Shown: positions 50,801 through 59,801, counted from the stretch's first letter. The stretch: 64,000 bases of DNA from Nonomuraea cypriaca (GCF_015645445.1 NZ_JADOGI010000009.1:29588-93587); one strand, 5' to 3'. Notes: a model not told the origin generated them from the sequence alone. A program made the numbers and translations.

Positions 50801-52393
50801 CTAGTTCGTGTGCCCGCGGGTGCCGGCGAGCGGGCCGGGATCGGCCGCCCGTGGCCGTGGCACGGAGTCCCTCGGGGGGACCATGGGGGGTGTGCGGGGC
50901 TCGGCCGGCAGCAACGCGTCGGCCTCCGCCGCGACGGTGGCGAGGGTCATGCGCAACTCCAGCAGCAACCGGCGCGGCACCTTGATCATCTCGTCGCCCG
51001 GGTCCGGCCGGAGACGAGTGATCTTGGTGAGTGCTATCGCGCCGCTGAGCACCGAGAAGGCCACGCACATGGCGAGCGCGCCGGCCAGGCCGGCGAAGGG
51101 GCCGGTCATGAAGGGGTGGTCGATGACGACCGACACGACCGCGACACCCACGGCCCCGCCGACCATGCGCGCCATGGTGCCGGCGCCGACGGCGGAGGCG
51201 TACTGGTGGGGGTGGGCGGCCAGGGTGGTGGCCACGGACGTGCCCGGCGCGAGCGCGCCGACGCCCATCCCGACCACGACGCTGGCGATCAGGCCCCAAA
51301 TGGTGGGCCCGGCCTGCGTCAGTACGAGCACACACGCGCCGCCGCACAGCAGCGAGCCCGTGTAGATCAGGCCGTACGGGCCGACCCGTTTCACCAGGCG
51401 CCCGGCCACGAAGCTCGTCACGACGACGGCCACCGACGTGGGGGTCAGCCACATGGCGACCTCCAGCATGGGGTAGCCGAGGTGGAGCAGGTAGAGCGGC
51501 TGTACGGTCAGCAGCCCGTACGACAACGCGCCGAAGCACCAGGTCGCCAGCCACCCCCAGACGAACCTGGGCCGGCGCCACAGTGCGAGGTCGATCGCGG
51601 GCATGCGGTGGTGCCTGGCCTGTGCGAGCGCGCCGCCGATCAGGGCGAGCGCGGCCACCGCGAGCCACACCACGTCCAAGCCCCAGGCCATGGCCTTGGA
51701 GATGGCCAGCACGATGACCGCGATGCCGGCGGCGAGCAGCCAGGCGCCGAGCACGTCGGGCACGCCCTTGGCGGCGGCGCGCTTGCCCGGCGGGAGCGCG
51801 GCGCAGGCGATCAGCAGGACGACGCCGATGACGACGTCGGGGGCGAACAGCAACCGCCAGTCGGCGGTGGCGGCCAGCCAGCCGCCACCCGCCTGCATGA
51901 GCAGGCAGCCCAGGCCGGAGGCGGAGCTCCACAGCGCGATCGCGCCGCGCCGCTGCGACTCCGGCAGCTCTCCGAGCAGCAGCCCGAGGCTGGCGGGGAT
52001 CATCGCCGCGGCGCCCGCGCCCTGGACGGCCCTCGCGGCGAGCACGTACGACCAGGGCTCCACGGTGACCGTGGCGATCCCGCCGAGCACGAACACCACC
52101 AGCCCGACCGCCAGCACGCGGCGGCGGCCGAACAGGTCCGCCCAGCGGCCCGCGGTGGCCAGCAGCGCCGCGATCGGGATGAACGCCGCGCTGGTCAGCC
52201 AGACCAGGTCGCCCAGGGGCATGCCGGAGCCCGCGGGGGTGTACCGCAAGACTCCGACGGCCAGGGTGGTGGCCGTGGTGTCGGCCATCACCGTCAACAT
52301 GACACCGGCGCCGACCAGCCGCAGCATCACACCGTGACGGCGGCTCGGACCGGCCGTGCTCGTCCCCCCAACGGCCGCTGGTGACGAACGCAC
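50801..52393 (-). CDS. MFS exporter, DHA2 (EmrB/QacA) type
   Basis: 530 residues from GTG 52393, preceded by AAGGAGGTGAC at ideal spacing. About 14 membrane helices; motif A is GRWADLFGRRRVLAVGLVVF, and the family motif C region reads GAGAAAMIPASLGLLLGELP. The N-terminus is VMLRLVGAGVMLTVMADTTA. The cytoplasmic C-terminal tail of about 80 residues is long and Pro-rich. DHA2 transporters export drugs and natural products with proton motive force. Placed between two flavoenzymes in one operon, it likely exports their product. Confidence 0.93.
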   Translation of the reverse strand: MRSSPAAVGGTSTAGPSRRHGVMLRLVGAGVMLTVMADTTATTLAVGVLRYTPAGSGMPLGDLVWLTSAAFIPIAALLATAGRWADLFGRRRVLAVGLVVFVLGGIATVTVEPWSYVLAARAVQGAGAAAMIPASLGLLLGELPESQRRGAIALWSSASGLGCLLMQAGGGWLAATADWRLLFAPDVVIGVVLLIACAALPPGKRAAAKGVPDVLGAWLLAAGIAVIVLAISKAMAWGLDVVWLAVAALALIGGALAQARHHRMPAIDLALWRRPRFVWGWLATWCFGALSYGLLTVQPLYLLHLGYPMLEVAMWLTPTSVAVVVTSFVAGRLVKRVGPYGLIYTGSLLCGGACVLVLTQAGPTIWGLIASVVVGMGVGALAPGTSVATTLAAHPHQYASAVGAGTMARMVGGAVGVAVVSVVIDHPFMTGPFAGLAGALAMCVAFSVLSGAIALTKITRLRPDPGDEMIKVPRRLLLELRMTLATVAAEADALLPAEPRTPPMVPPRDSVPRPRAADPGPLAGTRGHTN

Positions 52394-52475
52394 GTGGTCA
52401 CCTCCTTGAAGGTCTCAGTGGGTCTCCGCCGGCCGGCACATTCCGGCTGTGCGGGCGGCGGAGGTCGTACGAGGG

Positions 52476-53876
52476 TCAGGCGCCGTAACGGCCGGGCGAG
52501 AGCAGACCGTCCGGGTCGAGCGCGGTCTTGAGCCGGTGCAGCATGCCGAGGCTGGCGGTGCTCGTCTCCGACCAGACGTCGGCGGCGGCGTGGTCGATGT
52601 CGGAGCGGTAGATGGCGCAGCCGTGCCCGCGCAGCAGGCAGTTGCCGTCGTTGCGGAGCTGGTGGGCGCGGTAGGGAGCGTCCGGCGTGCCCCGGTCGAA
52701 GAAGATCTGGATGACGCCGTTGGCGCGGTGCCTGCTGACGAGGTTCCACTCCATCATCAGGGCGGTGGTGTGCCGGTCGACGGCCGTCTGGAGCGCGGTC
52801 AGGATGTGCTCGGTCCTGCGCGCGTGCATCGGCATCAGCGGCAGCAGCGCCAGGAAGCCCATGGCGCCGTCGTCGATCTGGTCGCAGGAGGTGACGCCGA
52901 GCGCGCTGCGTACGCCGATGCAGGTCGGGATGCCCTGCGCCATGAGCGCCCGCGGGTAGAGCGGGTCTCCCTGGTCGACCTCGGTCGCGTCGACCACGCG
53001 CACCGCCTCGGCGCCCTCGACCTCGATCAGCGCCTTGCGCAGCAGCTCCTCGGCCAGCTCGACGGTGGCGTCGCTGCCGAGCAGCGGCCCCATGACGGTG
53101 AACAGAGCGGGGTCGACGCCCGGCGGCAGCGTCCAGTCGCCGTGGTCCGGCGTGAGCGACAGCTCGCGGACGCGCAGCAGCCCGTCGGCCGGGTTGCCGC
53201 GGCGCATGAAGCCGGTGATCGCGCCCAGCGTGACGCCGGCCTGGTCGCGCTGGATGCGGCCGTGCACGAGGCCGATGGTCTGCGGGCGCGGCACCAGCGC
53301 GACGGCCATGGCGGTGACGATGCCCAGGTTGTGCTGGACGAACGCGGGCGTCAGGTCGGGCCCGGCGACCCGGCCGTGGTAGCGTCCCGCCGGGTCGAGC
53401 CCGCCGGTGGTGACCACGCTGCCGTCGGCCAGTACGGCCTCCAGCCCGGCCACGTCCTCCACCCGTGAGCGCACACAGCCGTCGCCGCGGTCCAGCGCGT
53501 TGCCGATGACCGAGGTGTCGGCGCAGGAGGCGGTGACGTTCAGCATCCACGGGGTGTCGCGCAGTTCCTCGGCGAGCTGGGCCTGGGTCACGCCCGGCTC
53601 GATGATCGCGTAGCCGGCGTCCAGGTCGAGGCCGCGGATGCGGTTCATGCCGCTGAGGTCGACGACGACGTTGTCGTCGGTGACCGGCATGGCCGAGCCC
53701 ATGCCCCAGTTCCTGCCGGTGCTGACCGGGTAGAGGCGGCGGTTGGTCGCCATGGCGCGGCGTACGAGCGCGCGTACCTCGTCGAGCGTGTGCGGCGTCT
53801 CCGTGCCCGCTATGGAGCGCGGCTGGTGGCCCCCGACCTCGCGCGGCCTGAGCTCCACTCGCGATAGTCCCTGCAT
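52476..53876 (-). CDS. VAO/PCMH-type FAD-linked oxidase
   Basis: 466 residues from ATG 53876 (AAGGAGA upstream). The FAD domain shows LYPVSTGRNWGMGSAMPVTD, VVVDLSGMNRIRGLDLDAGY and AIIEPGVTQAQLAEEL, typical of the vanillyl-alcohol oxidase superfamily with 4-cresol dehydrogenase/eugenol-hydroxylase-like spacing. The cap domain follows, ending SLGMLHRLKTALDPDGLLSP then GRYGA, where the LDPDGxLxPGR motif is diagnostic. It should oxidise a phenolic or alcohol/amine substrate using covalently or non-covalently bound FAD. It follows the 85-residue peptide gene by 64 nt. Confidence 0.9.
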   Translation of the reverse strand: MQGLSRVELRPREVGGHQPRSIAGTETPHTLDEVRALVRRAMATNRRLYPVSTGRNWGMGSAMPVTDDNVVVDLSGMNRIRGLDLDAGYAIIEPGVTQAQLAEELRDTPWMLNVTASCADTSVIGNALDRGDGCVRSRVEDVAGLEAVLADGSVVTTGGLDPAGRYHGRVAGPDLTPAFVQHNLGIVTAMAVALVPRPQTIGLVHGRIQRDQAGVTLGAITGFMRRGNPADGLLRVRELSLTPDHGDWTLPPGVDPALFTVMGPLLGSDATVELAEELLRKALIEVEGAEAVRVVDATEVDQGDPLYPRALMAQGIPTCIGVRSALGVTSCDQIDDGAMGFLALLPLMPMHARRTEHILTALQTAVDRHTTALMMEWNLVSRHRANGVIQIFFDRGTPDAPYRAHQLRNDGNCLLRGHGCAIYRSDIDHAAADVWSETSTASLGMLHRLKTALDPDGLLSPGRYGA

Positions 53877-53940
53877 GACTCTCCTTCGGAAGGTGCGATA
53901 TCGCTCTGCCGGCTCCGGTCCGAGCCGGCTGGGGCACACG

Positions 53941-54198
53941 TCAGACGGTGTGCTGGAGAAGGTCGTCGATGGAGCCGATGGCCTGGGCGGACAGGTCCCT
54001 GATGCCGAGCAGCCGCTGCTCGACGTACATCTCGGGGCCGTCGTCGGGGGGCATGGCCGCGGGGAGGTCGAGCGTGCCGGGCGGCGCCGCCTGCACGGGG
54101 ATCTCGTGCCGGCCGTAGGGGTGGCGGCGGGCGCGGGCGGTGTCGGTCTCTCGGCTGTCGTGCCTGGTGCGGGCGGGCAGGTGCGGTGGGGTTCGCAT
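53941..54198 (-). CDS. 85-residue cysteine-free peptide, possible precursor or accessory peptide
   Basis: ATG 54198 is preceded by AGGAGAG about 9 nt upstream, better than most genes here. The sequence has three parts: an Arg/His/Pro-rich N-terminus (MRTPPHLPARTRHDSRETDT), a Pro/acidic middle (GTLDLPAAMPPDDGPEMY) and a hydrophobic-acidic C-terminus (VEQRLLGIRDLSAQAIGS then IDDLLQHTV) that would form an amphipathic helix. No signal peptide, no Cys. It sits inside a flavoenzyme-exporter operon between the unknown 301-residue protein and the VAO oxidase. It could be a ribosomal peptide precursor, a carrier or a small subunit. I do not recognise the family. Confidence 0.7.
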   Translation of the reverse strand: MRTPPHLPARTRHDSRETDTARARRHPYGRHEIPVQAAPPGTLDLPAAMPPDDGPEMYVEQRLLGIRDLSAQAIGSIDDLLQHTV

Positions 54199-54267
54199 GA
54201 CGGGGGCTCTCCTACCGGATTCGTACGGGTTTTCCGGGCGACCGCTCGCCGTTGAGCGGCATCGAGG

Positions 54268-55173
54268 TCAGGGCGTGTCCTCCGCGGAGCCGGGGTGGCC
54301 GGCCCGTGGGGTGACGGCCGCGGGGGTCCCCCGCGACGTGCCGTGGTTGATGACGCTCGCGGCGATCCGGCGTTCCGCCAGCCCCATGTGGGGACGGTTG
54401 CCGCCGGAAGAGCTCGGCCGTGCGGTGGCCGAGCCACGGATCATGGAGCTGGCGTGCACCCATCGGCGTGACTCTGCCAGCACGTCTCGCTGTGCGCGGC
54501 GCAGGTCCGAGTGCCGCGCGTACTGCTCGCAGACGGCCCCGGCGAGCACCCGTGCCATGACGAGGTGCTCTTCGCAGGCGCCTGCGACCTTCGCCTCCAG
54601 GCCCACGACCTGGGCCAGGAGCAACTGCAGGTGCGGCAGACCAGAGCCGCGGTCGTACCCGTCGAGCTCGGCCAGCCGCTCCGGCCAGCGCAGCCGCCGC
54701 TCGATCGAGGCGCGCGTGGCGGCCACGACCTCGGCGGCGGGCTGGTCGTCCGGGTTCTGGCCCTCGAGCTGCACGGCCCGCTGGGCGGTGTGCTCGAAGT
54801 CGGACAGTCTGCGCAGGCCGCTCTGCAGCAGCCGTACGCGGTTGTGCAGGCAGGCGGCGCTCCAGCCGAGGACCAGCAGGCGGTCTGCGTCGGCCTCACA
54901 GTGCCAGCCGACCAGGGACACCTCCCTGGCCATGCGGTGGTGGAGCACCCAGGACTCCCGCCCGCCGACCGGCATCGGGGTGTCGATCCACACCTGCAGG
55001 CCGCCCGGCGGCAGTTCGGCGACGCCGATCTCCAGGTCGTCGGGCGCGACTCTGGTGCAGATCCGGTGCACCACCCGCTGCTGTGCCTCCGTCTCCGGCG
55101 CCACGGGCACCGTGCCTTCCCAGACAGGTAGCACGCGCTCTGGGGCAATCTCAGCCCTTGGCTCGATGCTCAT
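54268..55173 (-). CDS. Unrecognised 301-residue protein, first gene of flavoenzyme operon
   Basis: ATG 55173 is preceded by AGGAGGTGG at ideal spacing. The N-terminal half is a mixed fold (VLPVWEGTVPVAPETEAQQR, LEIGVAELPPGGLQVWIDTP, VSLVGWHCEADADRLLVLGW); the second half is helical with repeated Arg/Glu/Ala (LQSGLRRLSDFEHTAQRAVQ, LAQVVGLEAKVAGACEEHLV, ARVLAGAVCEQYARHSDLRR). Two helical Cys and a WHC motif are possible functional residues. There is no membrane segment and no motif I can assign. As the leading gene it may encode a modifying enzyme or a binding partner of the small peptide. Confidence 0.75.
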   Translation of the reverse strand: MSIEPRAEIAPERVLPVWEGTVPVAPETEAQQRVVHRICTRVAPDDLEIGVAELPPGGLQVWIDTPMPVGGRESWVLHHRMAREVSLVGWHCEADADRLLVLGWSAACLHNRVRLLQSGLRRLSDFEHTAQRAVQLEGQNPDDQPAAEVVAATRASIERRLRWPERLAELDGYDRGSGLPHLQLLLAQVVGLEAKVAGACEEHLVMARVLAGAVCEQYARHSDLRRAQRDVLAESRRWVHASSMIRGSATARPSSSGGNRPHMGLAERRIAASVINHGTSRGTPAAVTPRAGHPGSAEDTP

Positions 55174-55425
55174 CTGAGGCCACCTCCTGACCCGTGGGCC
55201 ATCGGTCTCCGTAAATTCACACTTAATAGTGCCGTCCTGATCGTCGTCATGAGCCGGATTTCTGTCAACTGTCACTTTACGAATCTGGTATGGCTCGTTG
55301 CCCTCCCGATCGGCGCCGCTGATGAACCCGCGGCTTCCCGCAGGTGAATACCGTGTTTCCTGGGGCTGGTGATCTAAAGTCCGTACGGTCGGGTCAGCGT
55401 GCGTCACAGGTGAGGAGCAGGCCAC
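55174..55425. promoter_or_regulatory. Divergent promoter region of flavoenzyme operon and sialidase gene
   Basis: This 252-nt region is AT-richer than its surroundings. It holds CACTTAATAGTG (about 55221, a CACT/AGTG inverted repeat) and tandem TGTCAACTGTCA near 55264, either of which could be regulatory. The minus-strand operon starts at 55173 and the sialidase at 55426. Exact promoter boxes are not assigned. Confidence 0.4.
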
Positions 55426-57135
55426 GTGCGGATGCCCAGAGCCGTGGTCGCGGCCGTGTCGCTCGCCGCAGGACTGCCGGTGCCGCCCCAAGCGACCCAG
55501 GCGGGAGCCGGTTACTGCGTGCTGCCGGAGCACTCCCAGCAGCCCGCCGGCGACCAGCCTTACCTCATCGCCACTGATTCCTCACTGGGCTGGATTCATC
55601 CCAATCCACCGCCCGCCGAGCGGGAGCCGTCGGACTCGCAGCGGCTGGAGTTCGCGGGGTTCCCGAACGTGTCGGTCCTCGACGTCGTGGGGCCGCGCGG
55701 CGAGCCGGCGCGGAAGGTGATCGCCACCTACACCACGAACGTGGACAAGGTCGTCACCCTCACCAACGAGGCGTCCGTGTCGGAGGACGACGGGGTGACG
55801 TTCGGGCCCGCCGACTCCACGCCGCTGCGCGAGGCGCCCGTGGAGCTGCTGGACGGCCGGTTCTTCGCCACCGAGTACTACCCGGACATGACCGGCGCGC
55901 ACACCGCGCGGCTGGGCGTGCTGACCTCGTCGTCGAGTGACGCCGGGGAGAGCTGGCTGCGCTCGGAGGCGACGCTGACCACGCCGGGCGACCTGCTGCC
56001 CGGCGGGGCCGCGCACGGCGCGCCGGTCCAACTCGCCGACGGCACGATCCTGATCACCGTGTACGCCCGCTACCGCGACACGGCGACCTACCAGGCCGAG
56101 GTGTACGCCAGCGCGGACGGCGGCGCGACGTTCGCCCGCCGGGGTGTCATCGCCGTCCCTGCCGGGGAGTTCGCCTTCACCGAGGCGGCCATGGCGCAGA
56201 CGGCGGACGGCAGCCTGCTGGCCGTGCTGCGCCGCGACGGCGGGACGTACTCCACGCTGCACCAGAGCCGCTCCACCGACGGCGGCGCCACCTGGTCACC
56301 GGTGCGCGAGGTGCGCTTTCCCGGCCCGGAGTGCGTGGTCCGCGGGGTGGCGCCGCGCCTGCTGCTGATGCCGGGCGGGGCGCTCGTGCTCAGCGCGGGA
56401 CGCCCGGACAACTGGCTGGCCGTATCCCCCGACGGGCTCGGCGAGGAGTGGCGGGAGCCGCGCGTGACGTACCACAACCGCGACGGGGTGTGGGACACGC
56501 ACGGCTCGTCCGGCTACACCGGCGTGGCGGCCGTGGGCCCGCACCGGCTGATCCAGGTGTTCGACAACTGCAAGCTGCCGGGCGTACGTCCCGACGACCT
56601 GCTCAACGAGACCGCCTGCCCGGCGCACGGCCGGTTCGAGAACGGCGGCTGGTACGCGATCAAGCGCCGCCTGTTCACCGTCGCGCCGCCCGCCACCGGC
56701 CGCCTGGACCTGGCCGCCATGCGCCGGCGCGGCCGGCTGTCGATCGAGACCACCATGCGCTGGCGCGGCCCCTACCGGCTCAGGACGCGTCCCGAGGCGG
56801 CCTTCGACGGCAGCACCGCGTACTGGTCGAGCGCCGTCGGCACCGGCCGCGGCGACTACGTGCTGCACCTGGACCGGGCCCGCCCGCTCAGCCTGATCGG
56901 GCTCAGCCTGCACCCCGGGCACCCGGCCTCGGCCCGCGTGTACGTCTCGCGCAACGGCCGCTCATGGGGTGAGCCGGTCGTCACCATCACCGCCAGGACC
57001 GACTACGCCCTCCGCTACCACCCGGTCGGCCGCACGGCCAGACACGTCAAGATCGCCGTGTCGCCCTCCGCCGATTGCGACCCGGAAATAGCGCCGTCCT
57101 GCGCCATGCTGAACGAAGTTGAGCTCTACTCATGA
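55426..57135 (+). CDS. Secreted sialidase-like (BNR) protein with C-terminal discoidin-like domain
   Basis: 569 residues from GTG 55426 (GAGGAG 8 nt upstream). The signal peptide is RAVVAAVSLAAGLPVPPQAT. Four Asp boxes (S-x-D-x-G-x-T-F/W) are visible: SEDDGVTF (119-126), SSDAGESW (170-177), SADGGATF (229-236) and STDGGATW (283-290), defining a six-bladed sialidase propeller. The C-terminal 130 residues (AAFDGSTAYWSSAVGTGRGD, YVLHLDRARPLSLIGLSLHP, NEVELYS) are an F5/8 type C carbohydrate-binding domain. It likely acts on extracellular glycans; catalytic Arg triad not verified. Confidence 0.88.
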   Translation: MRMPRAVVAAVSLAAGLPVPPQATQAGAGYCVLPEHSQQPAGDQPYLIATDSSLGWIHPNPPPAEREPSDSQRLEFAGFPNVSVLDVVGPRGEPARKVIATYTTNVDKVVTLTNEASVSEDDGVTFGPADSTPLREAPVELLDGRFFATEYYPDMTGAHTARLGVLTSSSSDAGESWLRSEATLTTPGDLLPGGAAHGAPVQLADGTILITVYARYRDTATYQAEVYASADGGATFARRGVIAVPAGEFAFTEAAMAQTADGSLLAVLRRDGGTYSTLHQSRSTDGGATWSPVREVRFPGPECVVRGVAPRLLLMPGGALVLSAGRPDNWLAVSPDGLGEEWREPRVTYHNRDGVWDTHGSSGYTGVAAVGPHRLIQVFDNCKLPGVRPDDLLNETACPAHGRFENGGWYAIKRRLFTVAPPATGRLDLAAMRRRGRLSIETTMRWRGPYRLRTRPEAAFDGSTAYWSSAVGTGRGDYVLHLDRARPLSLIGLSLHPGHPASARVYVSRNGRSWGEPVVTITARTDYALRYHPVGRTARHVKIAVSPSADCDPEIAPSCAMLNEVELYS

Positions 57136-57344
57136 GTATCCGGGCAACGCATATCTGATGACCGGACAACAGCAGGGTATTTACCACGGCAATCGTTGGC
57201 GACATGAGGGACATTCACTACCGGATTTCTCGGAATCTCCGCTGACGGACCAGTTCGCCACTCCGGATCCCTGCTACTCAGCGCACCTCTCGGCCCAGGT
57301 GAGCGGCCCAACGGCACGCGAGCCCAGGCCCGTCGGCACAGAGC

Positions 57345-57474
57345 CGGATCCGCCTCGAAGTCGCCGACGTGGCAGCCGGACCTTTTCGCGACGATCTCGT
57401 CACAGGCTGGGCGGCATTCATATCGCGCTGGAAGATCCGGCGGGAAACCCGGTGGAGTTCCGCCGGCCCGCAGG
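57345..57474 (+). pseudogene. Glyoxalase/VOC-superfamily C-terminal relic
   Basis: RIRLEVADVAAGPFRDDLVT in one frame continues as GGIHIALEDPAGNPVEFRRP in the next frame. Joined, these match the C-terminal strand-helix-strand of VOC proteins (PFRDDLVxGxGGxxIxLEDPxGNPVELF). A frameshift near 57412 and the missing N-terminus make it a dead fragment. The rest of 57136-57571 holds nothing else I can support. Confidence 0.6.
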
Positions 57475-57571
57475 GCGAATTCAGCCCGCATTCCGGTTTA
57501 TTCGGCGCCGGGTACAAGCAGGCCGCACGGGGGCGCGCCCCTGCGCCCCCGTGACCCGGGGGTTCCGCGCC

Positions 57572-58480
57572 TCACCGCGCCGGCGGGACGTCGCCGCGCC
57601 GGCGGAACCCCTCTGTCTGCTCCCCGGTCACTCCATCCTGGTCGATGTCCACGCGCTCCTTGCGAATCTGACCCTCCACGGTCTCCTCGCGCGTCACGTC
57701 CTTCTTGTAGACATGCACACGCTCGACCGGCCTGGTCTCCTTGCCGACGACCGGGCGCTCCTCGTGCAGGATCAGCTGCCACTCCTCCTCGCCGAGGTCG
57801 GCCCCGCCGAGCGGCTCTCCCTCGCGGATGGGCTCGCGCTCGATCACGGCCTCCTCGTGCGAGAGCGGGACCCGCTCATGGACGGTCTCGGTCTCGACGT
57901 ACTTGTGCAGGCGCACGCGGCCTGTCTCCTTGCTCTCCTTCCCGATCTTGAGCTGCTCCTCCGACCTGGTCACCTCGATGTCGCGCTCGTCCGCGACGCC
58001 GCCGCGCGTCTCCCCCGCGGGCCCGGCGAGCCGCTCCCCCGTGCTCGGAGCGCCCGCTGCCGGCTTCGGAGCGGCCGCCGTCGGACCCCCAGCCGCCGGA
58101 GCGCCCATGGTCGGAGCGCCGGGCTGGATCTCTCCGGTACGCCCCTCGCTGATGCGCTGCTGCGGGATGGTCGACGGCTGCATGCCGTAGTAGCGGTAGA
58201 GGTCGGCCTCCTCCTCCAGGGACAGGCGGCCGTCCACGTCGATGTTCGGCGCTCCCTTGATCATCTCCTTGTCGAAGGGGACCCGGATCTCCCCGCCGGA
58301 GCGGCGAGCGTTGGCCAGCGGCACGAACGTCTGCTTCATGCCGAAGAACCCCGTGCGTACGGTCACCCACTCCGGCTCGCCGGTCCGATCGTTCAGGTAG
58401 ACCTGGCCCACCTTGCCGACCGACTGTCCGTCCGACCCCATCACATGGCAGTCGAGTAGGTTGCGTATTTCTGTTTGCAT
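57572..58480 (-). CDS. PRC-barrel and DUF2382 (YsnF-like) stress protein
   Basis: 302 residues from ATG 58480; GTG 58486 is an alternative. N-terminal PRC-barrel: IRNLLDCHVMGSDGQSVGKV, GQVYLNDRTGEPEWVTVRTG, FVPLANARRSGGEIRVPFDK. A Pro/Ala/Gly linker (GAPTMGAPAAGGPTAAAPKP) leads to DUF2382: VTRSEEQLKIGKESKETGRV, RLHKYVETETVHERVPLSHE, LILHEERPVVGKETRPVERV and HVYKKDVTREETVEGQIRKE. This pair occurs in general-stress proteins; molecular activity is unknown. It neighbours a DUF4142 gene on the same strand. Confidence 0.92.
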   Translation of the reverse strand: MQTEIRNLLDCHVMGSDGQSVGKVGQVYLNDRTGEPEWVTVRTGFFGMKQTFVPLANARRSGGEIRVPFDKEMIKGAPNIDVDGRLSLEEEADLYRYYGMQPSTIPQQRISEGRTGEIQPGAPTMGAPAAGGPTAAAPKPAAGAPSTGERLAGPAGETRGGVADERDIEVTRSEEQLKIGKESKETGRVRLHKYVETETVHERVPLSHEEAVIEREPIREGEPLGGADLGEEEWQLILHEERPVVGKETRPVERVHVYKKDVTREETVEGQIRKERVDIDQDGVTGEQTEGFRRRGDVPPAR

Positions 58481-58641
58481 AGCCACGACGATCCCCCTGA
58501 TGTGTTCGTCCTGGTTCAAAAGGGACAAATACCCTCAAATCACCACAGGACCCACCCGGTCAGGGCAGTTTTTCCTCTACTTCTCCGACGCTCCGCACCT
58601 TTGCCGTGACGCTACGCGACCTGACGGGCGGAACGCCTCCG

Positions 58642-59184
58642 TCACTCGCCGTGGCCCTCGTGCAGCGCGTCCAGGTGCTGCTGGAGCACGGGCGCCGCGG
58701 CCCTGGCCAGGGACACCACCACCGGCGAGGACCCGTCGGCGATCTGCTTCCTCGTGGCGGCGAGCGCGGTCGTGTGCTCCTTCATCATGGCGGCGGTGAA
58801 GTCCTGGTCGAAGTCCCTGCCGACGGCGTCATGCAGGCGGACGATCTCGGCGCGCTGCTCGGCGGACGGCGACGTGGGAAGCTGGATGCCGAGTTGCGAG
58901 GCCGCCTTGGTGACCTTGACGTCGAGTTCGGTGTGGTCCTCGACGAGCATCTTGCCGATCAGCTTGATCCGCCGCGCCGCACCCTTGTCCTCCGCCAGAC
59001 GGCCCGCCTGGACCTCCGCCAGGTTGCCCTCGTGAATGGCCCGCATCCACGCCCGGTCCTGCTCGGACGGCTGCGTGTCGGTGCGGGCGGCCACGGCCTC
59101 GCCCTGCGGCGGCGTCTCGCCGGCGCAGCCCGGGAGAACGGCAACGGCCAGGGCGGCCAGCGACATGGTCAGACGAGCGCGCAT
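58642..59184 (-). CDS. DUF4142 lipoprotein
   Basis: 180 residues from ATG 59184 (AGGA 6 nt upstream). Signal peptide MRARLTMSLAALAVAVLPGC, lipobox LPGC with Cys20. The domain is helical: SEQDRAWMRAIHEGNLAEVQ, AARRIKLIGKMLVEDHTELD, KVTKAASQLGIQLP and DFDQDFTAAMMKEHTTALAA, the ferritin-like DUF4142 pattern with conserved E-x-x-H. Outer-surface location; role unknown, often found in stress contexts. Confidence 0.9.
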   Translation of the reverse strand: MRARLTMSLAALAVAVLPGCAGETPPQGEAVAARTDTQPSEQDRAWMRAIHEGNLAEVQAGRLAEDKGAARRIKLIGKMLVEDHTELDVKVTKAASQLGIQLPTSPSAEQRAEIVRLHDAVGRDFDQDFTAAMMKEHTTALAATRKQIADGSSPVVVSLARAAAPVLQQHLDALHEGHGE

Positions 59185-59339
59185 GAGCATTCCTATGACA
59201 TCGTGACACTTCTCCAATACAGAGAGTAACCGCCACGAGCCCGGCGACCCGGCATCCCCACCCGCACAGGCGCGTCCGCGCCCCGCCGCTGGATAATGAC
59301 GAGCACTCTCATCCCCATGTGGCAGGAGACCCAGCGAGA

Positions 59340-59801
59340 ATGACCCAGCCCCGGCCGCGCAGCGCGGAACAACGCAAGCAGGACACTCTGGATCGGCTCG
59401 AGCACGACGTGGACGCCTGGGTGGCGACGGCCGGGGAGGACGGCGGCATGCCGTACCTCGTGCCGCTGTCCTTTCTCTGGGACGGCGCCACCGTGCTCAT
59501 CGCGACGGCCAGCGCCTCCCCGACGGCCCGCAACCTGCTGGCCACCGGTAGGGTCCGGCTCGCCATCGGGCTGGTGCGCGACGTCGTGCTCATCGAGGGC
59601 ACCATGGAGGCCACGCCCGCGGCCGAGATCCCGGGCGAGGTCGGCGACGCGTTCGCGGTGAAGACGGGCTTCGATCCGCGCAAGGCAAGCAACGCGTACC
59701 ACTATTTCCGGATCACGCCGCAGCGGTTGCAGGCGTGGCGCGAGGCCGACGAACTGGCGGGCCGGACCCTGATCCGCGACGGCAAGTGGACCGTGCCGTA
59801 G
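59340..59801 (+). CDS. Pyridoxamine 5'-phosphate oxidase-like flavin/F420-binding protein
   Basis: 153 residues from ATG 59340. Split-barrel fold: RLEHDVDAWVATAGEDGGMP, YLVPLSFLWDGATVLIATAS, ASPTARNLLATGRVRLAIG, DVVLIEGTMEATPAAEIPGE and a final YFRITPQRLQAWREADELAG, where the W-R-E tail is typical. Such small actinobacterial proteins bind FMN or F420 and reduce unknown substrates. Monocistronic by position. Confidence 0.87.
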   Translation: MTQPRPRSAEQRKQDTLDRLEHDVDAWVATAGEDGGMPYLVPLSFLWDGATVLIATASASPTARNLLATGRVRLAIGLVRDVVLIEGTMEATPAAEIPGEVGDAFAVKTGFDPRKASNAYHYFRITPQRLQAWREADELAGRTLIRDGKWTVP

